Positions 1 to 8,630 of a stretch of DNA of 64,000 bases are shown in pieces. The notes under the pieces were generated by a model. It searched no databases and was not told the origin of the DNA. It saw only the letters and a list, made by a program, of their open reading frames with translations. The position numbers and the translations under genes are program-made. This DNA comes from Mucilaginibacter sp. SMC90 (GTDB taxonomy: Bacteria > Bacteroidota > Bacteroidia > Sphingobacteriales > Sphingobacteriaceae). Numbering within the stretch: position 1 is the stretch's first letter; each line of letters opens with the position of its first letter. The DNA lies in contig NZ_CP094527.1 of NCBI RefSeq assembly GCF_022811725.1, positions 3,968,001 to 4,032,000 on the forward strand. The letters are read 5' to 3'.

Positions 1-717
1 CTCACTTACCTCCTTATCCAGGTCAAGCTCTGCATCGCGGGTAAGCTGAATAGAGTATGCCTCAATACTATCGTGTTCAAAAATGAAAAAGATATCCTCC
101 AAACTATACCTGATGATATCATCAAGCAGGATAATAAACTTCAGGTTGTTGGTATCCGGAAGTTTGACAAACCGCGAAAGGTTATCTGGAAACTCGATAA
201 GGGCAAACCTCGTTTTTTTATTAGTGGTAAGCTTTACAAAAAAATAAACGGCCCTGTCCCTGAGCTCAGGCAGCGGTAAAGTATCATTGAGCATGATGGG
301 CACTAATGTAGCCAGCAGCTTCTCCCTGAAATAGTTTTTCACGAAGGTTCCCCGGGTTACGTTAAGCTGCTTATCATTCAGAATAAAGATCTTTTCTTCG
401 GCCAGCTGCTTAACAATAATGTTTTCGTAAAGATTATTGAATTTGCGTTCCTGCCTCACTACGATATTCTTGATCTGGTTAAGTACCTTTTTAGGATTAT
501 AACCAAGTATCTCCTTTGATTTTTCGTTAAGGGCAGCTAAACGAGTGAGTGTAGCAACCCTTACACGGTAAAACTCATCGAGGTTGGATGAAAATATGGC
601 TAAAAAACGGATCCTGTCAATCAGGGGCACTGTTGGGTCTGCAGCTTCCTGCAAAACCCTGTCGTTAAAATACAACCAACTTATTTCTCTGTTAATTAAA
701 GGAGCCTGTTTATCCAT
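1..717 (-). CDS. ppk1: Polyphosphate kinase 1, N-terminal part (runs off left edge)
   Basis: Reading the minus strand from the ATG at 717 gives 239 codons with no stop before the window edge. The start of the protein contains INREISWLYFNDRVLQEA and then IDRIRFLAIFSSNLDEFYRV, which are hallmark N-terminal motifs of polyphosphate kinase 1. PPK1 makes long-chain polyphosphate from ATP by an autophosphorylated histidine intermediate at the inner membrane. Only the N-domain and the beginning of the head domain are present; the catalytic histidines lie outside the window. It is divergent from yajQ, with about 190 bases between the two starts. Confidence 0.93.
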   Translation of the reverse strand, partial: MDKQAPLINREISWLYFNDRVLQEAADPTVPLIDRIRFLAIFSSNLDEFYRVRVATLTRLAALNEKSKEILGYNPKKVLNQIKNIVVRQERKFNNLYENIIVKQLAEEKIFILNDKQLNVTRGTFVKNYFREKLLATLVPIMLNDTLPLPELRDRAVYFFVKLTTNKKTRFALIEFPDNLSRFVKLPDTNNLKFIILLDDIIRYSLEDIFFIFEHDSIEAYSIQLTRDAELDLDKEVSE

Positions 718-849
718 AAAAATTCTTGCTTTACAGCCAGATGTTACAAATCTGCTTATTTATTTGTTAACTTAATATTAACTCATGAGGAATTAACCGG
801 TTTTCGTTCACCATTATTTATTGCAGAAATTAAACAAATTGTTGCAATA

Positions 850-881
850 TTGCACTGTGTGTTAACAATACATTAGTTTTG
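850..881 (+). promoter_or_regulatory. Bacteroidetes-type promoter of yajQ
   Basis: TTG at 850-852 and TAGTTTTG at 874-881 match the Bacteroidetes TTG / TAnnTTTG consensus with 21 bases between them. The -7 element lies about 30 bases upstream of the yajQ ATG at 910, which fits a short leader. Assignment is by pattern only. Confidence 0.55.
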
Positions 882-909
882 CAAAACATTTATAACCAAT
901 ACACTACTT

Positions 910-1401
910 ATGCCAACATTTGATATAGTTAGTAAGATAGACGGGCAAACGCTTGATAACGCGATAAATACCGCCAAAAAAGAGATCCTGAACCGTTATG
1001 ATTTTAACGATTCAAAAAGTACTATCGACCTCGATAAGAAAACAAACGAGGTAACGATAGTTACAGAAAATGATATGCGCCTTAAAGCCATACAAGACAG
1101 CATTATCAGCCGCATGGTAAAGCAGCACCTTGATCCCAAAGCACTTGATTTTGGTAAAGAACAATACGCTTCTGGCAACATGATCCGTAAGGAAATTAAA
1201 ATCAGAGAAGGTATAGACAAAGAGGCCGCCAAAAAGATAGTGAAGAAAATTAAAGACAGCGGCCTTAAAGTACAGGCATCAATCATGGACGATCAGGTAC
1301 GTGTGCAAGGCAAAAAAATAGATGATTTGCAGGCCGTTATCAGCCTGTGCCGTGCAGAAGATTTTGGCCAGCCATTGCAATACATCAATATGAGGGACTA
1401 A
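910..1401 (+). CDS. yajQ: YajQ family nucleotide-binding protein
   Basis: This 163-residue protein has the full length and sequence of the YajQ/DUF520 family: it begins MPTFDIVSKIDGQTLDNA and ends with the conserved DFGQPLQYINMRD block. The family folds as two ferredoxin-like halves. It has been reported to bind nucleotides or RNA, and in Xanthomonas to bind cyclic di-GMP and act with a transcription factor. It is cytosolic and single-gene here, with its own promoter upstream and a hairpin terminator downstream. The role in Bacteroidota is not established; the family call is secure. Confidence 0.95.
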   Translation: MPTFDIVSKIDGQTLDNAINTAKKEILNRYDFNDSKSTIDLDKKTNEVTIVTENDMRLKAIQDSIISRMVKQHLDPKALDFGKEQYASGNMIRKEIKIREGIDKEAAKKIVKKIKDSGLKVQASIMDDQVRVQGKKIDDLQAVISLCRAEDFGQPLQYINMRD

Positions 1402-1443
1402 TCAATTTCAGAAATATAATTTTGTGCTTTAAAACCAACTTAA

Positions 1444-1474
1444 GGAGGTATTCTCAACGGGATACCTCTTTTTT
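1444..1474 (+). terminator. Rho-independent terminator after yajQ
   Basis: GAGGTAT at 1445-1451 pairs with ATACCTC at 1462-1468 across a ten-base loop and is followed by a run of T. It lies 43 bases after the yajQ stop. Confidence 0.75.
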
Positions 1475-1670
1475 ATTAAACTCAATTATCAAATAATAAT
1501 TCAACTGGCTTCGCTTAAATGCGATGACTGTTCCTTTTGTAGCGCCCGGAGCCGCCCTTCGGATCTTTATAATAAAGGGTACTAATGACAATGCCGAAAG
1601 TGTAATATCTGTTGGCACATAGGGATCAAAACCGCCCTTTTTGCAATAGGGACGGTTTATAGGGATCTAT

Positions 1671-2024
1671 TTAGGCCTGTTCTGATTTTGGTATCAGCGC
1701 CTCTCCTTCAAATTCAATTCCTTCCCAGCCATGGGCCATAAACTGCCGGATATTCTGATGATCTGACCCGTTAGGCGTTGCCACTACAGCCTTATAATGT
1801 TCTGCAAATAAGCAAAGTGTATCTGCTTCAATAAGGTTATTGATTTGTGCAAACGCGAAAACCCTGGCGCTTCCCTGATTTTGGGTGGTTTCGTTATAAA
1901 CATCACCATTTTTAAATGCGGTTGGCTGATGCTGATAGTAAACCGCTATAAATTCGATTACTTCATTAAATGTTGCAGTACCTTCTTTTAAGGCGATAAG
2001 CAAGGCAGACAATTGTTCTTTCAT
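1671..2024 (-). CDS. HopJ type III effector family protein
   Basis: The 117-residue product matches the short HopJ family (named after Pseudomonas syringae HopJ1). Visible features are an N-terminal helical segment, the YQHQPTAFKNGD stretch, and the C-terminal NIRQFMAHGWEGIEF motif. Homologues are common in bacteria without a type III secretion system, Bacteroidota included, so the effector name should not be taken as a function. There is no signal peptide or membrane segment. It is monocistronic and convergent with yajQ. The biochemical role is unknown. Confidence 0.85.
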   Translation of the reverse strand: MKEQLSALLIALKEGTATFNEVIEFIAVYYQHQPTAFKNGDVYNETTQNQGSARVFAFAQINNLIEADTLCLFAEHYKAVVATPNGSDHQNIRQFMAHGWEGIEFEGEALIPKSEQA

Positions 2025-2270
2025 TCAGAGAATATTTTTTGCGAAAATATATTTTAAAACTTTAATGACGCAGGAAACCATGTCTTTCTTTTTAAGATTG
2101 AAAGATCTTAAATTGATAATATGAGAGCCGGTAACCAGATATAATGACTATCGCCCCCTTTAAAATATTATTTTACCCCCTGTATGTAAATGAAAAAGTA
2201 CCGTAATTCGTATGCACCATATCAATAAAGAACCATTAAATCTACCTGATCACTACAAACACCTATAGCG

Positions 2271-3269
2271 ATGAAGAAAGCTCTTGCCCTTTTTTATTTT
2301 TTATTACCTTTTTGTTTTATCGCCTTCGCACAGGAAAAGACAGTTATTGTCAAGAAAGATATCCCGCTTGATTCCATCCGTTTAAGTGATCCTTTTATCT
2401 TGGCCGACCATAAGACTGAAATGTATTACATGACCGGTACCGGAGGTATGCTTTGGAAAAGCAGGGACCTTAAATTGTGGGAAGGTCCTTTTCAGGTTGC
2501 ACAAACTGATCCTAAATCATGGATGGGGCCTCACCCGATGATCTGGGCTGCGGAATTGCATGAGTATAAAGGCAAGTACTACTATTTTGCTACGTTTACA
2601 AACCGCAACATCAAGATTGATACCGTTAAGGGTAATGTTATAGAACGCAGGGCATCGCATATCCTGATAAGCGATAAGCCAGATGGCCCTTATGTGCCGA
2701 TGAAAGATGCAACCTATCTGCCGGCAAACAAACCTACGCTGGATGGTACTTTTTGGATTGACAAGGACGGAAAACCCTACATGATATATTGTTACGAATG
2801 GTTGCAAAACTGGAATGGTACCATTGAAAAAATTGAACTTAAGCCAGATCTCAGCGGATCAGTTGGTAACGGAAAAGTGTTATTTCGCGCAAGCGACTCT
2901 CCCTGGAGCCGGGAAAAAGATGAAAGCGGGAATGATCGCCCCAATAAAGTAACAGATGGACCATACTTATTTCTTACTCAAACCGGACGGCTTGGTATGA
3001 TCTGGACAAGTTGGGTATATTCAGTATATACACAAGGTGTTGCTTATTCCAAAAGTGGTACCTTAGACGGGCCCTGGATACAGGAGAAGGTACCGGTTAC
3101 GCCGCCAAATTTCGGCCACGGCATGATTTTTAAAACACTACAGGGCAAACTATTGATGGCGGTACACAGTCATCAGGATATTAATGGACATTACCGAAGA
3201 ATTCCGCATTTATTTGAAGTAGATGACTCTGGTGATAAGCTGATTGTTCGTGGCCCCTATATTCCCTAA
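2271..3269 (+). CDS. Secreted glycoside hydrolase family 43 protein
   Basis: The 332-residue protein has a cleavable signal peptide (residues 1-20, hydrophobic core, FAQ cleavage region) followed by a five-bladed propeller of the GH43 type. The conserved base motif is seen as LSDPFIL near residue 40 and the middle acidic position as GTFWIDKDGKPY near residue 165. The usual general-acid motif EGP reads TDGPYLF here, as in several Bacteroidetes GH43 subgroups. Family members are mostly arabinofuranosidases, xylosidases or arabinanases in the periplasm or on the surface. It sits just upstream of the susC-susD pair in the same direction, so it probably serves the same glycan, perhaps an arabinose- or xylose-containing one. 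Substrate is inferred. Confidence 0.85.
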   Translation: MKKALALFYFLLPFCFIAFAQEKTVIVKKDIPLDSIRLSDPFILADHKTEMYYMTGTGGMLWKSRDLKLWEGPFQVAQTDPKSWMGPHPMIWAAELHEYKGKYYYFATFTNRNIKIDTVKGNVIERRASHILISDKPDGPYVPMKDATYLPANKPTLDGTFWIDKDGKPYMIYCYEWLQNWNGTIEKIELKPDLSGSVGNGKVLFRASDSPWSREKDESGNDRPNKVTDGPYLFLTQTGRLGMIWTSWVYSVYTQGVAYSKSGTLDGPWIQEKVPVTPPNFGHGMIFKTLQGKLLMAVHSHQDINGHYRRIPHLFEVDDSGDKLIVRGPYIP

Positions 3270-3785
3270 CGTTTATATTGCTCAAAACGGCTCCTTGATT
3301 GTAGTATCTCGAACAGCCTACCCCGGCTGTCAACTGATCAATAAGCATCAGAAATCTGGATGCTGTACGCACCGTTCATATAAACCGATGCGTACACATT
3401 TGAACACAAATTTGTACAAGCAAATGAGTGCAAACGATTTGCTATTGCCATTCAATTTAGCTCTTCTAAAGCACAATTGCTTATCAATGGGTTAGATTTT
3501 ACCCATACATTATTTTTATAATAATCTAATAATAAGGAAGTTAGATTAATTTCATTCTGGATTTTTCTTTGGCCTCCCTGCCAAGGCTTGTGTCTTTGCG
3601 CTTATCGGGCTTATTTGCAAGCGAAACCAATTAGCGAAACATCACCGGTTATCGCCTAAAATTTACCTTAATGAAATACATGATAAAAGCACACGTGCCG
3701 CCTTAGCTGCTTGCATTTCGCCATTGCCAGGAGGCGTTAATTCCGGGGCCAGTTAATCTCAAAAATCAAATTATAAATTCTTCTT
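3270..3785. other. 516-base intergenic region before susC
   Basis: No convincing gene is present. Short open frames here lack family resemblance and overlap each other. The stretch is AT-rich in the middle (about 3500-3560) and probably holds the susC promoter, but no clear TTG / TAnnTTTG pair or hairpin stands out. No anti-sigma or hybrid two-component regulator lies beside the locus. Confidence 0.4.
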
Positions 3786-6773
3786 ATGTACAAAAAACTT
3801 TTACTCAGGCTAAGCGCCTTTGCGCTCTGTTGTATCTTCACCAGCACCGCTCTGGCTCAAAACAGAACAGTGTCAGGCACCGTGACAGACGCTGCCGACG
3901 GTTCACCATTACCCGGCGTAAGTGTTGTAGTGACCGGTCTGTCGGTAGGTACCACCTCTAATGCAAAAGGTATTTATACCCTCAACGTCCCTGCATCTGC
4001 CAAAACCATTTCCTTTTCATATGTTGGCTACAACACCCGCGAGGTGCCGCTCACCGCTGATGCCACATTGAACGTTTCACTTACGGCCTCCAGCAAATCA
4101 CTACAGGAAGTTGTTGTGGTGAGCGTTGGTTATGGCACGCTTGATAAGCGCGAGGTATCGAGCGCCATCACGCACGTTTCATCTAAAGATCTGCTTCCCG
4201 TAGCATCAAACAGCCCTCTTATGTCCTTACAAGGCAAGGTTGCTGGCCTCAACATTACCAATACAGCGTCCGCCGATCCAAACTCATCTCCTACAGTACA
4301 GTTGCGCGGGGTTTCATCCCGTAATGCCGGCCTGGGCCCGTTGTATGTTATAAACGGCGTACCCGGAGGCAACATCGATAACATCAATCAAAATGATATA
4401 GAAAGCATTGATGTGCTTAAAGGTGGTGCAGCATCTGCTATTTACGGAACGCGTGGAAGTAATGGCGTTATTATCATCACTACTAAAAAAGGTTCGTCGC
4501 AGGCGCGCACATTTTACGAAGGCTATGCCAGCTTTGATTATCTGACTAATCGCCTGCAAAATCTTACCCCCGATGAATTTATCAATGACCGTGTAAAGAA
4601 CAACCAGGGACAGGATTACGGCGCTAAAACAAACTGGATGGATGCCGTTACCAACTCCCCTGCATTTGCTCAAAAACATACCGTTCAATTGTCGGGCGGT
4701 TCTGGTAAAACGAATTACTTCGCATCGGCCGATTATCGTAATGCCGATGGTATTGACCTTCGGGCCCATAAAAAAGAGTACGGCGCACGAATTAACGTAA
4801 ACCACACCACAGACAATGGCATTTTTGTAGCTTCATTGAGTGTTGCGCCAAGGTATATGAATACCAGTAATTCCGACCAGGGCAATTTCAATAATGCACT
4901 CACGCTTAACCCAACTTATCCAATTTACGATACGGCACATAAATACAATTACATCAATACCGGTTTCTTCTCCAATAACCCCGTTGAAAATGCCAACGTG
5001 ATTAAATCAGAAGCACAAATTAAAGAGCTGGACATGAATGGATCATTAAGAGTGAACATCCTTAAGAATCTGAGCACAACTGTCACGCTGTCGGAGATCA
5101 GCCGGTCGGCAAGGAGTTTAAATTTCACTCCTTCTACCCTGTCATCTATCGTGCATTCGGCTAAAATAACGCAAACCAATTTCGCATCGCAGAGGCAAGA
5201 GGAAAATGACCAGAAAAATGTGGAATGGACGGGAAATTATTCGCTTGAGCTGGGGCGTAATCACTTGAAGGTGTTGGGAGGTTACTCATATACGTTGTAT
5301 AATTACAACACATTCTACGCTCAGAATTATGATTTTCCATTTGACTCGTACCTGTGGAATAACCTCGGCTCCGGATTGTATAACGGTGGTGCTGCCGGGC
5401 AGGGCCAGTCTGCCGTTAGTTCAACACAAAACGGTTCTACCCTCATTTCATTTTTTGGCCGGGCTAATTATGACTTCAACAACCGGTATATCTTAACAGC
5501 AAGTATACGCCGCGAGGGTTCATCAAAATTTGGAACTAACAATAAATGGGGAAATTTCCCTGCTGCATCTGCGGCCTGGCGCGTTTCTGAAGAAAATTTC
5601 ATGAAAGGTGCGCTTCCATGGGTAAATGATCTGAAATTACGTGCTGACTATGGTGTTACGGGCAACCAGGATTTTGCCAACTACCTTTCCTTGCTATTAT
5701 ATGGCGGAGCCGGTTATTTTCCGTACAACGGCCAGGTTTACCAGGTTTATGGGCCAACATCAAATGTTAACCCCGATTTAAGATGGGAGAAATCAATCAA
5801 TTTCAACGCAGGCCTTGATTTTTCTATCCTTGATAACCGTATTTCTGGTTCACTTGACTACTATATCCGCAAAAACAAAGATCTACTGGGCTATTACAAT
5901 GTGCCCTTACCTCCAAACTCTCAAACACAAACCTTTGCCAACGTAGGTACCATGAAAAACTATGGATTGGAGCTGGCGCTTAACGGTGCAGTTGTCAGGA
6001 ACGGAGATTTCAATTACAATGTAACCTTTGCGCTGGCGTATAACCGCAATAAATTCATCTCGTTCTCTAACGATATCTATAAAGGCGCACCATTTATTGA
6101 GCTCGCTGGCTTACCAGCCCCTGGCTCTCCGGGCAACATACAACGGATCCAGGAAGGCCGCAGCATTGGCGAGTTTTATACATTACGCTCTGCCGGGGTG
6201 AACAAAGACGGAGCCCTGCAGGTTTATAAAAAAGATGGCACCATAGTTCAGGCTAACCAGGCATCTGCAGATGATAAACAATTTGTAGGGAACGGCCTGC
6301 CAAAATTCATTGGGTCAATGGGAAATACCTTCAGGTACAAACGGTTTGACCTTGGCATCTTCCTGCGTGGTACATTTGGTTATAAAATATTCAACACATC
6401 TGCGTTTTATATCGGAACACCATCAAGCCAAAGCGATGCCAATGTGCTGAAATCGGCTTACGACAGCAAAAGCAAATATTCATTGCTAACCAATTCGGCA
6501 ACAACCGCTATCGCTTCCGATTATTTCCTGGAGAATGGATCATTTGTAAAAATAGATAACGTGGCTTTAGGCTATACGCAGCCATTTAAAACCAAATACC
6601 TTAAATCGATACGCATTTATGCCACAGGCCGAAACCTGCATACGTTTACAAGCTTTACAGGCGGCGATCCTGACCTGGTAGAGGTTAACGGACTTACACC
6701 GGGTGTGAACACTTCACTTAATTATTATCCGGCTACACTTCAACTAATCCTTGGTCTGCAGGCAACCTTTTAA
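3786..6773 (+). CDS. SusC/RagA-type TonB-linked outer membrane transporter
   Basis: The 995-residue protein has a signal peptide (residues 1-25), a CarboxypepD_reg-like domain (about 28-105, with the repeated SGTVTDAADGSPLPGVSV pattern), a TonB-dependent plug (about 120-235, with SIDVLKGGAASAIYGTRGSN), and a long beta-barrel ending in aromatic F. It lacks the extra N-terminal STN signalling domain, so it is not expected to signal to an anti-sigma factor. The family imports oligosaccharides across the outer membrane with its SusD partner. The partner gene follows after an 11-base gap. Glycan specificity cannot be read from the sequence; the upstream GH43 gene suggests a plant hemicellulose or pectin side chain. 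Confidence 0.96.
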   Translation: MYKKLLLRLSAFALCCIFTSTALAQNRTVSGTVTDAADGSPLPGVSVVVTGLSVGTTSNAKGIYTLNVPASAKTISFSYVGYNTREVPLTADATLNVSLTASSKSLQEVVVVSVGYGTLDKREVSSAITHVSSKDLLPVASNSPLMSLQGKVAGLNITNTASADPNSSPTVQLRGVSSRNAGLGPLYVINGVPGGNIDNINQNDIESIDVLKGGAASAIYGTRGSNGVIIITTKKGSSQARTFYEGYASFDYLTNRLQNLTPDEFINDRVKNNQGQDYGAKTNWMDAVTNSPAFAQKHTVQLSGGSGKTNYFASADYRNADGIDLRAHKKEYGARINVNHTTDNGIFVASLSVAPRYMNTSNSDQGNFNNALTLNPTYPIYDTAHKYNYINTGFFSNNPVENANVIKSEAQIKELDMNGSLRVNILKNLSTTVTLSEISRSARSLNFTPSTLSSIVHSAKITQTNFASQRQEENDQKNVEWTGNYSLELGRNHLKVLGGYSYTLYNYNTFYAQNYDFPFDSYLWNNLGSGLYNGGAAGQGQSAVSSTQNGSTLISFFGRANYDFNNRYILTASIRREGSSKFGTNNKWGNFPAASAAWRVSEENFMKGALPWVNDLKLRADYGVTGNQDFANYLSLLLYGGAGYFPYNGQVYQVYGPTSNVNPDLRWEKSINFNAGLDFSILDNRISGSLDYYIRKNKDLLGYYNVPLPPNSQTQTFANVGTMKNYGLELALNGAVVRNGDFNYNVTFALAYNRNKFISFSNDIYKGAPFIELAGLPAPGSPGNIQRIQEGRSIGEFYTLRSAGVNKDGALQVYKKDGTIVQANQASADDKQFVGNGLPKFIGSMGNTFRYKRFDLGIFLRGTFGYKIFNTSAFYIGTPSSQSDANVLKSAYDSKSKYSLLTNSATTAIASDYFLENGSFVKIDNVALGYTQPFKTKYLKSIRIYATGRNLHTFTSFTGGDPDLVEVNGLTPGVNTSLNYYPATLQLILGLQATF

Positions 6774-6784
6774 ACCTACAAAAC

Positions 6785-8515
6785 ATGAAAAAAAATAAAC
6801 TATATATCAGCGGCATTTTACTGTCGGCTTTATTGACCGGCAGCTGTACCAAACTGAATGAACACGTATATGACAAGGTAGATGCAGCCAGTTTCCTGAC
6901 CCGTCGGGATGACGTGATCAGGGATTTTCTGCGTCCCTTTGAGCATGCTTACTGGAGCATACAGGGCAATGATGTTTATGCCGCCGGCGAAGACGCAACT
7001 GATGAAATAGGTACTTACAACAGGCAGGGCGACTGGCAGGATGGTGGTTATTACCAACGTATGCATTACCACACCTGGACCACCACAGATAATTTCACAA
7101 CAGGCGCGTGGAACAACTTTTACCAGGGAATTGTATTGGCAACCAATTCACTAACAGATATGGAAGGCATCAAAGACCCCTCAAAGCTCAGTGTTACCGA
7201 TGCCGAATTAACAGACTTTAAATCGGAATTACATACTTTGAGGGCATGGTTTTACTTAAGGGCATTTGACTTTTATCGCAATATTGAGATCGTTACCGAC
7301 GTAAAAAACTCAACAAAGGGTAATCCGCAGTCTACTCCGCAAGAAATGTTCACCTATATCGAATCGGAGCTAAAAGGTGCTATTGATGGCTTGCCGACTC
7401 GTGAACAGCTTGGAGCCTCCGGTATAGGGCGATGGACAAAAGCCGGTGCAGCTGCTTTACTGGCGCGCCTTTATCTTAATGCTAAAGTTTATATTGGCAC
7501 AGAAAAATACACCGAATGTGAAGCAATTTGCCGGGATATTATCAGCGGAAAATATGGTGCTTATCAACTTGACACCCGGTGGGATGCTCCTTTTGATTAC
7601 ACCAATACAACATTAAACTCAGAAGTGCTTTATGGATTTCCGGGCTCGCTTGCGCGTACGCATTGGCAGTATGACGGCGGTATGTTTTTTTGGGGCATGA
7701 CTTACGATGCAGCTCCGCTATACTGCGGCTTTACAGACTTTAACCAATCAAACCCGCGTTATGCGTTACAGCCCGGGCGAGATGTGGACAGCGTGGAGTA
7801 TACTTTTCAATTAGGCAAACCCTTTGTTAAATTTCAAAAATACCCGGACGACCTGCGGTTAAAGAAATACAAAAACCTTGGCAACAGCCAGCGCGAGGGT
7901 ATGTTTTTGTATGGCTACCTGCCCTACACTCATGTGGTAAACGGTATAACCCGTACTGACACCGTTAAAGGAAACAAAGGCCCGTATCCACTCTTTATCC
8001 GCGACCAGGTTGGGATGTTTCTGGGCGCAAAACCGGGAACAAAAATAGCCGACAAGGAATCAGACATGAACCATGCCGATCATAACTCTGGCGTGTTCCT
8101 GGTGAAATATCCGTTTTACCCTACGCCAGATCCTAACCGGATCACCTCTGCTTATGCAGAGATCCGCCTTTCAGAAATTTACTATACCCTGGCTGAATGT
8201 CGCTACCGCGCAGGCGATAAGGCCGGTGCAGCTAACTATCTGAACCAGGTGAGAAAACGTAATTTTCCGGCAAACTCACCGAGTCTTTACACTCCCGATG
8301 GAAGCCAGCTTACCGATCAGGAAATGCTGGACGAATGGGGCCGTGAATTTATTGGTGAAAACCGCAGGCGCACCGACCTGATCCGTTGGGGTGTATTCAC
8401 AACCGGAACATGGTGGGACAAAAAACCTGATGGGGATAAACACACCGAGATCTTCCCTATTGGCCGCGATATTATGAACGTTAACCCTCAATTTAAACAA
8501 AATCCGGGTTACTAA
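6785..8515 (+). CDS. SusD/RagB family nutrient-binding outer membrane lipoprotein
   Basis: This 576-residue product begins with a lipoprotein signal (LLTGSCTKLNE, lipidated Cys near residue 21). The body shows SusD features: an N-terminal helical region with TPR-like repeats (HTLRAWFYLRAFDFYRN near residue 155) and the C-terminal RLSEIYYTLAECRYRAGD and GREFIGENRRRTDLIRWG motifs typical of RagB/SusD. It forms the lid over the SusC barrel on the cell surface and binds the glycan. It is the distal gene of a two-gene operon closed by a strong terminator at 8541. Confidence 0.96.
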   Translation: MKKNKLYISGILLSALLTGSCTKLNEHVYDKVDAASFLTRRDDVIRDFLRPFEHAYWSIQGNDVYAAGEDATDEIGTYNRQGDWQDGGYYQRMHYHTWTTTDNFTTGAWNNFYQGIVLATNSLTDMEGIKDPSKLSVTDAELTDFKSELHTLRAWFYLRAFDFYRNIEIVTDVKNSTKGNPQSTPQEMFTYIESELKGAIDGLPTREQLGASGIGRWTKAGAAALLARLYLNAKVYIGTEKYTECEAICRDIISGKYGAYQLDTRWDAPFDYTNTTLNSEVLYGFPGSLARTHWQYDGGMFFWGMTYDAAPLYCGFTDFNQSNPRYALQPGRDVDSVEYTFQLGKPFVKFQKYPDDLRLKKYKNLGNSQREGMFLYGYLPYTHVVNGITRTDTVKGNKGPYPLFIRDQVGMFLGAKPGTKIADKESDMNHADHNSGVFLVKYPFYPTPDPNRITSAYAEIRLSEIYYTLAECRYRAGDKAGAANYLNQVRKRNFPANSPSLYTPDGSQLTDQEMLDEWGREFIGENRRRTDLIRWGVFTTGTWWDKKPDGDKHTEIFPIGRDIMNVNPQFKQNPGY

Positions 8516-8540
8516 TATAAATTAAAGGCAAAACGAATAA

Positions 8541-8573
8541 AGGTGCTGTCCGAATATGGACGGCACCTTTTCG
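8541..8573 (+). terminator. Rho-independent terminator after susD
   Basis: AGGTGCTGTCC (8541-8551) pairs with GGACGGCACCT (8558-8568) with one G-U pair and a six-base loop, followed by TTTT. It closes the susC-susD operon. Confidence 0.88.
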
Positions 8574-8630
8574 TTATAAAATAGTTGCTGATGGTTAATG
8601 GCTTTGTGAATTTAAGCCAGAATATTCATT

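Noticed and set aside
2271..8515. Full polysaccharide utilization locus
   Set aside because: Only one enzyme and the SusC/D pair are present, with no regulator, so it is called a small glycan-uptake locus rather than a complete PUL.
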